A stretch of DNA of 60,000 nucleotides from positions 4,967,001 through 5,027,000 of the forward strand of contig NC_092677.1 of the NCBI RefSeq assembly GCF_964355755.1. The letters are read 5' to 3'. Shown in pieces: positions 35,132 to 45,735 of this stretch. The notes under the pieces were generated by a model. It was not told the DNA's origin. It searched no databases and saw only the letters and a list, made by a program, of their open reading frames with translations. Position numbers and translations under genes: made by a program. Positions within the stretch are counted from its first letter, which is position 1. Each line of letters opens with the position of its first letter. Origin of the DNA: Antedon mediterranea (lineage: Eukaryota > Echinodermata > Crinoidea > Comatulida > Antedonidae).

Positions 35132-35365
35132 CTTTAAAAACATAAAAACATGCTTATTGAATTCATGATGAAACGAACGCTTATGACCTTAAAAAAAAAT
35201 ACAGCGTAATTATATAGTGTTTTGGTTTACACGGCGCCTGAGTTAGCCTATATTCCAATTCATAGCCTACGTTTGAATCCTGACTCCAGGATAATAAAGA
35301 TACATCTCTATTAAAGTATATCTTTGATTGATCTTTGCTCAAACATAGTTTAAAAGTAAGCTTAC

Positions 35366-36800
35366 CATAAATTGTCGGAAAAATCCTACAAAAATCAGTT
35401 AATAATTGGTCAGCATACTCCAGGTCTGCTACACTAATTTCTTCTTTTGCAAGGAGACTAATTGCTGAAACTAATAGGCAGTAGTGTACGTATGCTTCTT
35501 GGTTTAAAATACCACTCAGGACAGGCACCGAAAAATGAATGAGCCATTCACGGCATTCCGAAGCTTTAATTAACAAGGACAAACAAATATTATATTACTG
35601 AAATTACTGAAAAAATGACAATGATGTGGGTATTAGTGGCTGGATCTCAATGGAGATACAAAAAAAAGCGAAAATCTAAAAAAAAAAAACGTTAAAGTAA
35701 AAAAAAATAAATATATATATATATTGAATCCTTTGACCTACCTTTCCAATGCTGGCCTTCATTTATACCACGCTGGCGACGAACAACAAATTTCGGTGTT
35801 CTAATATTTAGCAACCGAGAGTTGAGAAGTTCCATCTATAACATCAATAATGTTAATATTATAACTTAATCATAGTGTGCGCATAAACGTCATAGTTACG
35901 TTGGCGTACGACTATTAATGATACTTATTGGTATATATACGGGCCTTACCTTTTGACCGATAAAATAATCCTTTCCTCTAGAATCTTTACCGACCCACAA
36001 ATTTAAAAGTTGCTTTGTTATTCCCAGCAAGACGCAGTGCATCCAGTCTATGGGAAATATGGTTGCCATATCAACGTACGGTAGGGCCATGAGTGCCGAT
36101 GCACCTTTGATGCCTCTTACCTATTTGGAGTTCAAGCAAAATTAAATATTCGATATCGGTAAACTACTAATAGTATATATACACTTATGTCTATTACGGC
36201 TATATCGTTTACTAATGCAATGTAAAAAATAAAATAATTTGTGCATGTCTAGGCCTACCGCTTCTCCATTTATGGATGCTGTTCGAGCATCCTGTACAAA
36301 TGATGCGTTCGTTCTAAGTTCTATCTCAGTCGTAAACGGGTAGAATCTGTGCAGAGGCGTGTCTGTCTGCCCTTCAGAGTAGCAAATGTTACACCCAGAT
36401 TTGCCATTATATTGCTTCATATTCGAAACAATAGCTCTGGCGGGGAGGTCGACGCAAACAGCTAACAAGCGCCCCTTGATCAACCGTTTTCCATAATAGG
36501 TTGTAATCACAACACCTGTACAATCAAAATATTTTTATTACGATATATACAATACTTTTAACTAGCGTACGTATTTCGCAAACTTATACATTGCCCATTT
36601 TTAAGGTTCGTTCGTTAATCATAATTACGTACGCGCATCATATCCCAAATGGTCTTTCAAATATATAACAAAATATTCGTGCAAAATTACCATCATTCAA
36701 GCCCAGAAAACTCTCAATTAGTTTTGCTAAATACATTTGCATGTTCGGTTTTTCCTTTTGACAATATATACTGCACGGCAATAGATATTTCCGGGAAAAT
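35366..36800 (-). CDS. transposase-like gene, exons 4-8: catalytic core region
   Basis: Five minus-strand exons: 36691-36800, 36259-36515, 35950-36120, 35742-35835 and 35366-35563. All joins are in phase (2-1, 1-0, 0-0, 0-1, 1-1). They encode KPNMQMYLAKLIESFLGL, then GRLLAVCVDLPARAIVSN with a zinc-like pair (SGCNICYSEG), then TIFPIDWMHCVLLGITKQLL, then RTPKFVVRRQRGINEGQHW, then SECREWLIHFSVPVLSGIL. The CVDLPARA and PIDWMHCVLLG segments with their acidic residues match the DDE-type core of tnp2/CACTA-like transposases, or the related Plavaka-type group. A neighbouring exon with the final acidic residue appears to be absent. Confidence 0.72.
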
Positions 36801-37017
36801 CTAGCAAGTAAGAAGTAATTGACAAAATTAAATAATATGAATTTTTAAACATAATAAGATATACTTAATGCATAATAATACGCTTTACCGTATACTAAAT
36901 AATGAAAATTATTATTAATTAAAATAGCATGAATACCGTCCGTAGTGAAGCACGCATAGGAATATATAATTGTAACATAGATATGTATATGAAAAAATAT
37001 TTATTGCACACATCTAC

Positions 37018-37367
37018 CTGAGCTGGACTGGAAGTTCGTTTATAGCCACGTATACAGGCCACAGGGTTTTCCTTGATGAGGTAAATATTGACACACCATC
37101 TACGAAGAATTTAAATTTTTAAAAGTAAAACCGATAACATCGGTATTTTGAGGTTATGTGTTTAAAAACTATTATCAATAGTTAACAAATTATATCAGTA
37201 CGTACCGGTATTCAGTGTGAAAGTTATGAATAATTCTTTGTTTGTGTTGATTGAACTTGGCACAATGCGATGGTATTCAGACCCGTCACATATGTCACTG
37301 ATTGTATCGGTTTCGGTATCATTGTGGTGATGGTTGTTAGCTAAAACCATATCACAGAACGTTTTGT
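37018..37367 (-). CDS. transposase-like gene, exons 2-3
   Basis: Exon 2, 37206-37367 (phase 1-1), after TTTATACATAG, is a His/Asp/Thr-rich linker (DKTFCDMVLANNHHHND...) ending NTG. Exon 3, 37018-37099 (phase 1-2), reads DGVSIFTSSRKTLWPVYVAI then NELPVQLR. The DGV, WPVY and NELP segments are typical of the region preceding the catalytic core in animal tnp2-like proteins. Donors GTACGT and GTAGAT; acceptor CTTCGTAG. Confidence 0.68.
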
Positions 37368-37513
37368 CTATGTATAAATAATAATAGTTTAAGAATACAA
37401 AAAAACAAAATCCAGCAAAACAATGCAAAATTAACAATAACAACAACCATGGAGGACGGTAGTAAAAAATGATAAATATTGACATTATTGGTAAAATAGG
37501 GATAGTTTAATAC

Positions 37514-38216
37514 CTTTAAACAGTTTTTCTAGCTGATCGCATATATCAATACTGTGATATACTAGGCTGGTTCCTCCGCACCCACACACGCTGTTCTTAC
37601 TCTCCAGCTCATCGTAGCATCTTTCACAATAAAAATGTGTATTTGGCTCTTTGAAGTCGGTATGTTGTTTAATCATTTTTTTGGTTTTGTAAAGGGATGT
37701 TACGATATTGCAGTTTGAAGGCAGAATTGTTGAAATAAGGAATAGAAGATCTGAATATGCTGCTTGAGTGAGTGAGTGTTTAATAACAAATAACAGGATA
37801 GATGTATAAAGGCTGATATAAGTATGCCCCGACCCTTCAAAAAGCCTGTTAAATAGTGTTGGATCTTCATGTGGTATGTAGGTACTTTCTTCATGGTCGG
37901 AAGTCTCATTAGCTGAAGATTCTGACTCAGTAGTACTAGTAATACTATCACTGCTAGTAATAGGCACACTGTGACACAGACTCGGAGTGGTGGTATCACT
38001 AGAAGTAGAAGAGATGTCAAGAGAAGAATCTGAATCATAAAAAATTTGAGTCCGTATTGTAGTAGATGCGGATGACATTTTTGCAATCTTTCGTGCAGCA
38101 TATCGAGCCCTACGTGGATTGAAACCGTAGTGTCTTGAATGTCTTTTCCGTCGTTTCACTGGTGTACGGAGTCCGCCGTCACTACTGGGGAGTGAACTCT
38201 CTGTGGTATCGGACAT
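37514..38216 (-). CDS. transposase-like gene, exon 1 (coding start)
   Basis: A 703-base exon starting MSDTTESSLPSSDGG. The first 45 residues are basic (KRRKRHSRHYGFNPRRARY), a possible DNA-binding or nuclear signal. A long Ser/Thr-rich linker follows, then a helical domain (LFVIKHSLTQAAYSDLLFLI), a Lys-rich turn and a zinc-finger-like CERCYDELESKNSVCGCGG. I chose the ATG at 38216 because an acceptor-like TTTGATTTAG lies just upstream, although an in-frame ATG also exists 18 bases before. It ends in phase 1 at GGTATTA. Confidence 0.7.
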
Positions 38217-38463
38217 TCCTAAATCAAAGTACAATCACAAAATTCCGACACTTGCATTAAAACAGATTATTTAATATACTTGTTGTATGAAGACTGAATT
38301 GTCTAAGAAATAAAGTATATTTTACACTACACTACATTTATTTATTTATGAAAAAACTGTGATTATTTATTTTTTTAATAGAAAGAATTGCTTTTAATAA
38401 TATTGTATCGCCGATTATATTATACGATCATTATCGTCCTAGTGTTTTGCAGGCTAATAATAA

Positions 38464-38515
<52 letters not shown>

Positions 38516-39427
38516 ATAATATTGTATGGTTTATAATATATAAACGACATACATAGACTCGTAACTACGTAAGACTGGCCTAATAATATTAACTAATATT
38601 AATTTAGCCTATATATTAGATAGGCCTATAGTATTAATTAGGTCTATTTTTTTTCCACTCGTAGCCTATTAGGTCTAATTATTAATTGTTTGTTAGTAAT
38701 ACTTTGTAGGCATACACATATGCATATTTATTAATATTATTAAGGCCTACAGAACTACCACTGTGTTCGCCTATTACCTGTAATTAGCGGTGCGCGTTTA
38801 CTGCATGCGCGCTTCAGTGACACGCACATACCTCATGTTATAACTTGAACTAATTTTTGTTTGATTTCATGTTTTACGATGTGATAAAAATACTGAAAAG
38901 GTGTACTTACTATTGTAATTGCTAACTGTTAAGTCGCTGAATATTGAAGTTTCGGTATAAAAATGTTTTTACTTTAAAAACGCCATCATATACGCTCATA
39001 ACGTCAAAAGACTTGCCGTTTTTTTAATCAGTCAGGTTCTATTTTAACCTGTTGCATTAACACGTTAATGATTTGTTGTCAATAGGCCTATTGTTCCGCG
39101 GTTAATTACTATTGTTTTTGAACTTTTTACTACGTATTCAAAGATGTACAGAATGAAAAAGTGACGGTAAAATAGTTGCTCTTCACATTCTGTATAACAT
39201 CGTAATGATTTTAAGAATTTTTCTTAGGTGTGGCCTATATTGCAACAAACTGCAAAACCTATAAAGTCATTTTACATTACATTTTAAATCAATATTTTGT
39301 TGCGCCGGCATCATCATCCGGGGAACAATTAATTAATATCTGATTAATTATAATTATTCCTCCGCAGTCGACGACTCGACAACCACCAGTAGTTTGAATT
39401 TCAACCGCCAATATTAATTAATTCAAA
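38217..39427. promoter_or_regulatory. divergent intergenic region of the transposon
   Basis: 1.2 kb between the two divergently read genes, AT-rich, with an ATT microsatellite (about 38455-38520). It presumably holds both promoters, but I see no specific core element that I would defend. Confidence 0.4.
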
Positions 39428-41611
39428 ATGACTGGAAAAGTAATTCTAATCATTTGGTATAATGACGTCCCGGTTACGGGCAATGTTTTAAAACAAAAAG
39501 CAATAGTTGAACCGATATGTAATCATTATCAAGTTGGACAAAAGGTGACTGCAAAATGTCCCGGATTTGGGAAGCAGAGGGGAATCATTGGACGAATCGA
39601 AGGTAGGCCCTACGCCTCCCATCCGTTTTTTTTTTTACAAGAACTTGTAGGCCCCTTACCTTAGTTTAGGCCTATATTAGACCTCTAGCTAGGACTATGC
39701 TACATGCTGACAAACTAGCCTATTTAATATGCCTCACTTCATCACTATTGGCCTACATGAAAAACTGTATAAATTAAAAAATATATGTTTTTTTAAAACA
39801 CTATCCATAAGGTGTAATATAAATTTTATTTTAATGTATGTGCAATATTTGTATACAGTACTATAAAAAGATTGTTTGTGTGCTGTCTTATATTTGACAA
39901 CTTGTTCTAGGCCTAAGGCCTAGTAGGCCTATAATAAATATTATTAGGCCTATATTATTATAGGCCAAAATATGCATACAAGGGGCCTATTTTATTTTCA
40001 AATATAGGCTAGGCCTAGGCCTAAGCCTAGGCCTACCTATATTTTTAACTTATCCAAATGTAGCCACGGCCTACCTAATTAAAGGTTATTGAGGGGCCTA
40101 TAGGCCTAGCCTAGCCTAGGCTATTTTATTTTTTTTAGGGGAGTGGATAAATTATTTGTCTGACTAGCCTAGGCCCAGGAAGAAAGAAAAGAAAAAAGAA
40201 AATCTAAAATTAGACATGTTTGGGTATGGTTGGTATATTAAGGCCTATATATAATACCACAGGCCTAGGCCTATAGGATAGCCTAGCCTATAGGCCTAGG
40301 GCTTATAGTTTAATGATTTTTAATTTAGATGAATCAATGAAGACCGAACTTGGAGAAATTTTGGCTGGCAAAGAATTTGGACGGCTTGTTCGTTCTGTGT
40401 TGGTAGAAGAAAGATGGAAGAAGGTACGTTTTGTACTTTAAATAGGGTCTGTCATTAAGCGCAGTTGTACTACTAATACTTCGTATTAACGACCTGTAAG
40501 ATGCCTAGAATAATATAATACAAATTTAGTAGTATGATAGCGTCTCACTCATTGGTGAACACTTTGAAGCTCGTCATTGGCTGTAGCTCCACCCGCGTCA
40601 TAATCTGATGCCTATATTTGCCGGTCCATTGGCGACAATAAAAATCATGTGACCTAATTTATCCAATACTAAGCTATGTATACAAAGTCAACGCCTATCT
40701 TCAAAAAATAAAAATAAATAAATTAAAAATAAAATGACAAAACAATAAGGGGGTTAGTCATGTATCACCATTAACATCCTTATCATAATTATAATAATTA
40801 TGTGTATGAGTCATGTCACGTTTATTATTAACGTAATGTGGGGTTTTTTTTCAGACCGGCGAAAAGACTAGGCCTACTAGCAGCGCGACGGCGGAGTTCA
40901 ATGACCTCGAGGTAATCGGTGATTGCAAAATAATAGGCACCTACATTCAACACTCCCAATACTACTCTTGAATGTTATTAATGTTTCGTGTAGGCAAAAA
41001 AAAAAAATAAATGACAATCAACCATTTAAGAGGTACTAACATACACAAGAAATAGTTTATTAACATTATGAGTTGGCTGGCCGCCCTAAGCTTGCCTAAC
41101 TGGCTGTCTGTGCACGTACGCTTCATTTTATAGTAGGCCTATCCTACTTTCGGTCAGAACATTATTATAGAAAATAGGCCAAATTGCCAATGAAATAACG
41201 TATTATTATTACATATGTAGCATAATTAATTTATGATTCACATAATTGGATTAAATCCGTAGTGCTAATTGATTTTATAGAGTGGTGAACAGTATGAGGA
41301 ACGGATATCCGTTGATGAAGAGGTTAGCAGGCCTGTATTTAACTTTATATTGCCATTCAGTACTCCCTCATAATCATAACAGAATTATTTTATAAAAAAA
41401 AATATAAATTTGAGATGTTTCAGACAATATATAAAACAACCTCGGTAAATTATGATAACAATAGTAAACAGTACTATTTAGTTATTTATAGGCCTATATG
41501 TATATGTTTCAGGCATCCGAGAAAAAGAAACAAGAGAGAAAGCGAAAGCAAATTTTAGAAGAGGTTAGACGAAGGAAAAATGCACGAATGACCCTTTCCT
41601 TGTTGAAAGAG
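39428..41611 (+). CDS. BEN-domain gene, exons 1-5 (N-terminal half)
   Basis: Exons 39428-39602 (phase 0-1), 40329-40423 (1-0), 40855-40911, 41281-41322 and 41513-41611 (all 0-0). The start reads MTGKVILIIWYNDVPVTGNV after an AT-rich leader. The first module has a beta-rich look (QKVTAKCPGFGKQRGIIGRI). Exon 2 is charged, exons 3-4 acidic, and exon 5 strongly basic and helical (SEKKKQERKRKQILEEVRRR), a likely nuclear signal or coiled coil. Donors and acceptors are mostly strong; exon 4 uses GTTAGC. Summed with the later exons, the reading frame is 1,200 bases and closes exactly. Confidence 0.75.
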
Positions 41612-41776
41612 GTAATAAAAACAGAAGTACAGTATAGACAATAGACAAATGGTAACTGTACTGTACTGTACATTTTTTGGAGATGGATGCCTATCATAAA
41701 TGGTTCCATTCATACATTCACTCTATTTACCCCATTGTACTTCATTAATAATATGTTGCTATTCTTCGTTTTTCAG

Positions 41777-42329
41777 AGCCCCCCAGTAAATCAATTGGAC
41801 TTCCCCATTGTGGAGAAGGTATGGTACCATAAACAGTATCCATTCTCTATATATACCCCATTTACAAATTAATTAAATTCCATTATACTTCATTAATAAT
41901 ATGTTACTATTCTTCGTTTCAGAGCCCCCCAGTAAAGCAATTGGACTTCCCCATTGTGGATAAGGTATGCCTATCATTGCCTTGTATTTTCATAGAAATG
42001 AATAAATGCTACCATAAACAGTATCCATTCTCTATATTTACCCCATTTACACTTATTAAATTCCATTATACTTCATTAATAATATGTTACTATTCTTCGT
42101 TTCAGAGCCCCCCAGTAAAGCAATTGGACTTCCCCATTGTGAATAAGGTATGCCTATCATTGCCTTGTATTTCATAGAAATGAATAAATGCTAGCATAAA
42201 CAGTATCCATTCTCTATATTTACCCCATTTACACTTATTAAATTCCATTATACTTCATTAATAATATGTTACTATTCTTCGTTTCAGAGCCCTCCAGTAA
42301 AGCAATTGGACTTCCCCATTGTGGATAAG
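41777..42329 (+). CDS. BEN-domain gene, exons 6-9: fourfold repeated 42-base micro-exons
   Basis: Four exons of 42 bases each (41777-41818, 41923-41964, 42106-42147, 42288-42329), all phase 0-0. They encode SPPVNQLDFPIVEK, SPPVKQLDFPIVDK, SPPVKQLDFPIVNK and SPPVKQLDFPIVDK. The introns between the copies (about 105-140 bp) are near-identical too, so this is a recent tandem amplification of an exon plus its intron with a period of about 146-183 bp. The result is a proline/aspartate linker repeated like beads, adding 14 residues each time without frame change. Confidence 0.85.
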
Positions 42330-42461
42330 GTATGCCTATCATTGCCTTGTATTTTGAGTACATACAATGTTAATTTTCAGATTAGATAAAAAATATACAA
42401 AAAGACCATCATTATCATCATTAAACGGTATACTTATATTCACGTTACTTCTTCGTTTCAG

Positions 42462-43344
42462 AGCTCATTTGAAATTCGAATTTTAGAGAAGGTATTAGTA
42501 CTATTATTATTGTTATTATTATAATTATTATTATTATCATCGTTATCATTATATGTATTATATATATATATATATAAATTTCTTTTTATTCATCCGCCGA
42601 AGCTGGAGCATATTGAATTGATGCAAATAAAAATGAATAGTAAAATCGATGGATTAATGAAATGTAAGAATTGCATTCGAGCAGCGTACAAGGTATGTTT
42701 CTGTATATCAATACACACTAACGAAATATAAATAACACTAAACTAAAATAACACAGCTATCATTAACGACTAATGGAATAAAAATCAACCACTAACATGA
42801 TGGTTCTTATTTTAAAGATCACAAAACTTTCTATCTTTAATGAATATACACGTTATTTTTGTGTAATGCTAGGAAATGAAAACGCCAATTGCAACCGTTC
42901 GCAAACCTGACAACCAAGACAACACCGAAGCCTTAGGTAGGATTTCTAAAATATATAAGAGTGTGATTTTTCTCCATTGTCATTCATTATTTGCCTAAAA
43001 TCTATACAGCGACAGAACTATAAAACACCTGTTCACACTTTAATGTATACACACTTATTTTGGTTTAATTAGATCATTTGTATTGAAATCAATGGCGGAA
43101 AAAATGAGTTAGCATGACATAATTATTATTTATAATATACCTATATTACTATAAATGTGTTTATTTTATTCTAAACAAACGATGCAGTTCTGTGATTTAA
43201 AATTATTTGGTTTCTGAAATAAATGTATTAGCCAATGATCATCATCACCACTCAACCACCTAACTTAATCTAATGAAAGTATTTGTTATTTTACAGAATC
43301 CTCAATGACCGAAGATTCTCCCATGGATGAGGAAAACGGTGATG
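42462..43344 (+). CDS. BEN-domain gene, exons 10-13: linker
   Basis: Exons 42462-42491 (SSFEIRILEK, a diverged relative of the 42-base repeat), 42603-42692 (helical, LEHIELMQIKMNSKIDGLMK then CKNC), 42873-42936 (phase 0-1, MKTPIATVRKPDNQ) and 43297-43344 (phase 1-1, acidic TEDSPMDEENGDG). Splice sites fit throughout. The Cys pair and helix in exon 11 may form a small oligomerisation unit, but this is inference. The intron after exon 13 contains the inner inverted repeat of the transposon (43499-43882). Confidence 0.7.
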
Positions 43345-43498
43345 GTAAGACAATTTTATCGATTAACCCATTGAACCATAATTTAATTATCCAATGTAAT
43401 CAATTAGAATCGATTCGAAAACCTTTTACCAATTGGTTTGCAAATAGAAATAATTCACGTTTGTGATCACTTACTGTTTGTTGATGTCACTGTACTGA

Positions 43499-43882
43499 AA
43501 AACAAACAAATTAACTGGGTAAACCCAGGACAGGCAATGCATCGATATATTATCTTAATATTATATTTGTATGCATATTTGTTGACTATTACCATGCATT
43601 ATCATGTAATTATTAAATTTTATATAGAGCCTATAGGATGCATTGACTGTTTCGATCCTTATGTTATGTGTTAGGAGGTAACTGTTGGTTCGGATCTCCT
43701 GTATAATATTATGAAAGAACATGCAAATATATACAGGAATGCTTACGTTGCATTCATCAGCTGGGTAACCAATAGCCTAATACCTCAACAAATAATTTTT
43801 GAAATAACAATTAATTCATCAGCTCGATTGCAGTACGCAAATCAAACAATAAAAACATGTTAGTGTAAAATGTCTGTTAATT
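43499..43882 (-). repeat. inner inverted repeat, right copy
   Basis: The reverse complement of 33197-33561. It lies wholly inside the BEN gene's intron between exons 13 and 14, so the inverted repeat overlaps a gene on this side only. Confidence 0.85.
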
Positions 43883-44057
43883 ATCTCATGTTCCGTTGCA
43901 GTCTGTCTCGTACTGCCGTTAAAAAGAGACTTCAAATTTGTGTAAACAATGTTAACAATACAATAAAAAACAACTTAATAAATAATAGAACAGCGATAAC
44001 GATATAACTGCAATTGTAACGACTGCATTAACTATTAGCATTAATTTCTTTTGACAG

Positions 44058-44644
44058 GTATGGCATACTTGGGTGACGCCAAATGGGGAGTGCGTGTCAA
44101 CGCTCACAGATTAAAAAGCTGTGAACGCTTCAGCACCACAGTGGAGAAGCTGGCACTCTCTCTCCTTGAAATGGTGGTCACCCGGGATGAATGTGCAGAA
44201 ATAACAGTATACGGCCATGGCAAGAACAAGCAGCCATTGGCCGAAAACAAAAGAAAGGCATTGAGAAGTGAGGACTGAGATTTAACTAACTTTTTAAATA
44301 TAACTATAGGTTGTATAATTTATGAAATAAAAACAATTGAGCTGAACAAAACACAATTTTAAGTGTGACGAAACAATATGTTTACCAACTCCCTTTTCTA
44401 CAAAACATATAAAATAGTACAGTGAAATTTATCAGACCTTAGTTTTGTTTCTTTTATTAAGTTAAGTAGATTGTATCTAATTAAAAACATTGTTTTAAAT
44501 CAATTTTTATTTTAATTTTCAGGTCATATCTTCGCTTGTTTTAATATCGAGGAATCAAAAAAACAAAATGTATGGGAGGAAATTGTTAAGAAACTGAATG
44601 ATAAGATCCGAGCAATAAGAAACAACAAATACAAAATCAATTAA
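44058..44644 (+). CDS. BEN-domain gene, exons 14-15: BEN domain
   Basis: Exon 14, 44058-44267 (phase 1-1), and exon 15, 44523-44644, ending TAA. They encode a BEN domain: RLKSCERFSTTVEKLALSLL, EMVVTRDECAEITVYGHG, the Lys-rich turn NKQPLAENKRKALR, and the closing helix VWEEIVKKLNDKIRAIR. BEN domains are DNA-binding modules of transcription regulators and also occur in some DNA viruses and transposons. The whole predicted protein has 399 residues. The open frame with intact splice sites suggests this second gene of the transposon is under selection or recently active. Confidence 0.82.
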
Positions 44645-45039
44645 ATGAAATTAATAAAACAATGAAACATGCAAAACAATGAAATGAATTAATAATTAAA
44701 TCGTTGAAGTTAAATTGATTTGACTTACTTGTTTTTTTTTCTTAAGTCAGGATTATGTTACCTCTATGCTGTACCGTTTCCGTACGAGAGAAAATCTGTT
44801 ATCCTGCCGCTGACAACGCGATAGAATTTTAAACAAGTGATCTGTTAATCGACCAGGATCAATCGGGTTACAGTTGGACACATTCGTCCGACAGAAACCA
44901 TCGAAATCCCACCATCCACCACCACCATTTCGATCGGGCAGCCGGAATTTTAGGCGACTAATAACCCCGATTTCAGCCGAGAATCACAATATTATTAATT
45001 ATATTGTGATATCAAGTTATTTTTATAATTTCGGGATTT

Positions 45040-45725
45040 TGACCGGATCCCGCGTAATAATGATCTCCGCCGAATAACCGGATCCCGCCAGCAATTCCTC
45101 CCAATCCCGATCGGGATTTCGGCCGGGATCCCGCCGGGAAAGCTTACCACCGGGATCCCATCGGGAATCCCGACCAATAATCCCGATCCCGATCGGGATA
45201 TCCCTATCAAAATTTCGATTGGGATTTCATTCCAACAATACCGATCGGGAACGGGATTTCAGCCGGGATCCCGTCGGGAATTTTCCCAATAATCCCGATC
45301 GGGATTTCGACCGGGATCCCACCGGGAATCCCGATCAATAATCCCGATCCCGATCGGGATCCCGATCAAAATTTCGATTGGGATTTCATTTCAACAATCC
45401 CGATCGGGAACGGGATTTCGGCCGGGATCCCGTCGGGAATTTTCCCAATAATCCCGAACGGGATTTCGACCGGGATCCCACCGGGAATCCCGACCAATAA
45501 TCCCGATCCCGATCGGGATCCCGATCAAAATTTCGATTGGGATTTCCTTCCAATAATCCCGATCAGGAACGGGATTTCGGCCGGGATCCCGTCGGGAATT
45601 TTCCCAATAATCCCGATCGAAATCGGGATTTCGGCCGGGATCCCGATCGGGAATCCCGACCAATAATCCCGACGGGATCCCGACCGGGATCCCGTCGGGA
45701 TCCCGGTCGGGATCCCGCCGATTTT
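45040..45725 (-). repeat. right subterminal array (CCCGATCGGG palindromes)
   Basis: Dense copies of CCCGATCGGG, GGGATCCCG and CAATAATCCCGATC arranged in roughly 175-180-bp higher units (compare about 45110-45290, 45300-45450 and 45460-45600). Nearly every element is a short palindrome, so the array can fold on itself. It ends at GGGATCCCGCCGATTTTTTT directly before the TGTGGGG terminus. Confidence 0.87.
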
Positions 45726-45735
45726 TTTTGTGGGG

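Larger units (their letters stand above)
31645..45735. mobile_element. 14.1-kb DNA transposon with transposase-like and BEN-domain genes
   Basis: The element starts CCCCACAAAAAA and ends TTTTTTGTGGGG. Subterminal arrays of short GC palindromes follow (left about 31660-32420, right about 45040-45725), and an inner inverted repeat of about 370 bp (33197-33561 against 43499-43882) lies further in. Between them are two divergent spliced genes, a tnp2-like transposase on the minus strand and a BEN-domain protein on the plus strand. Two-gene layout and subterminal repeats recall CACTA/EnSpm elements, although the terminal bases are not CACTA. A convincing target duplication is not visible; only AC flanks both ends. 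Confidence 0.75.
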
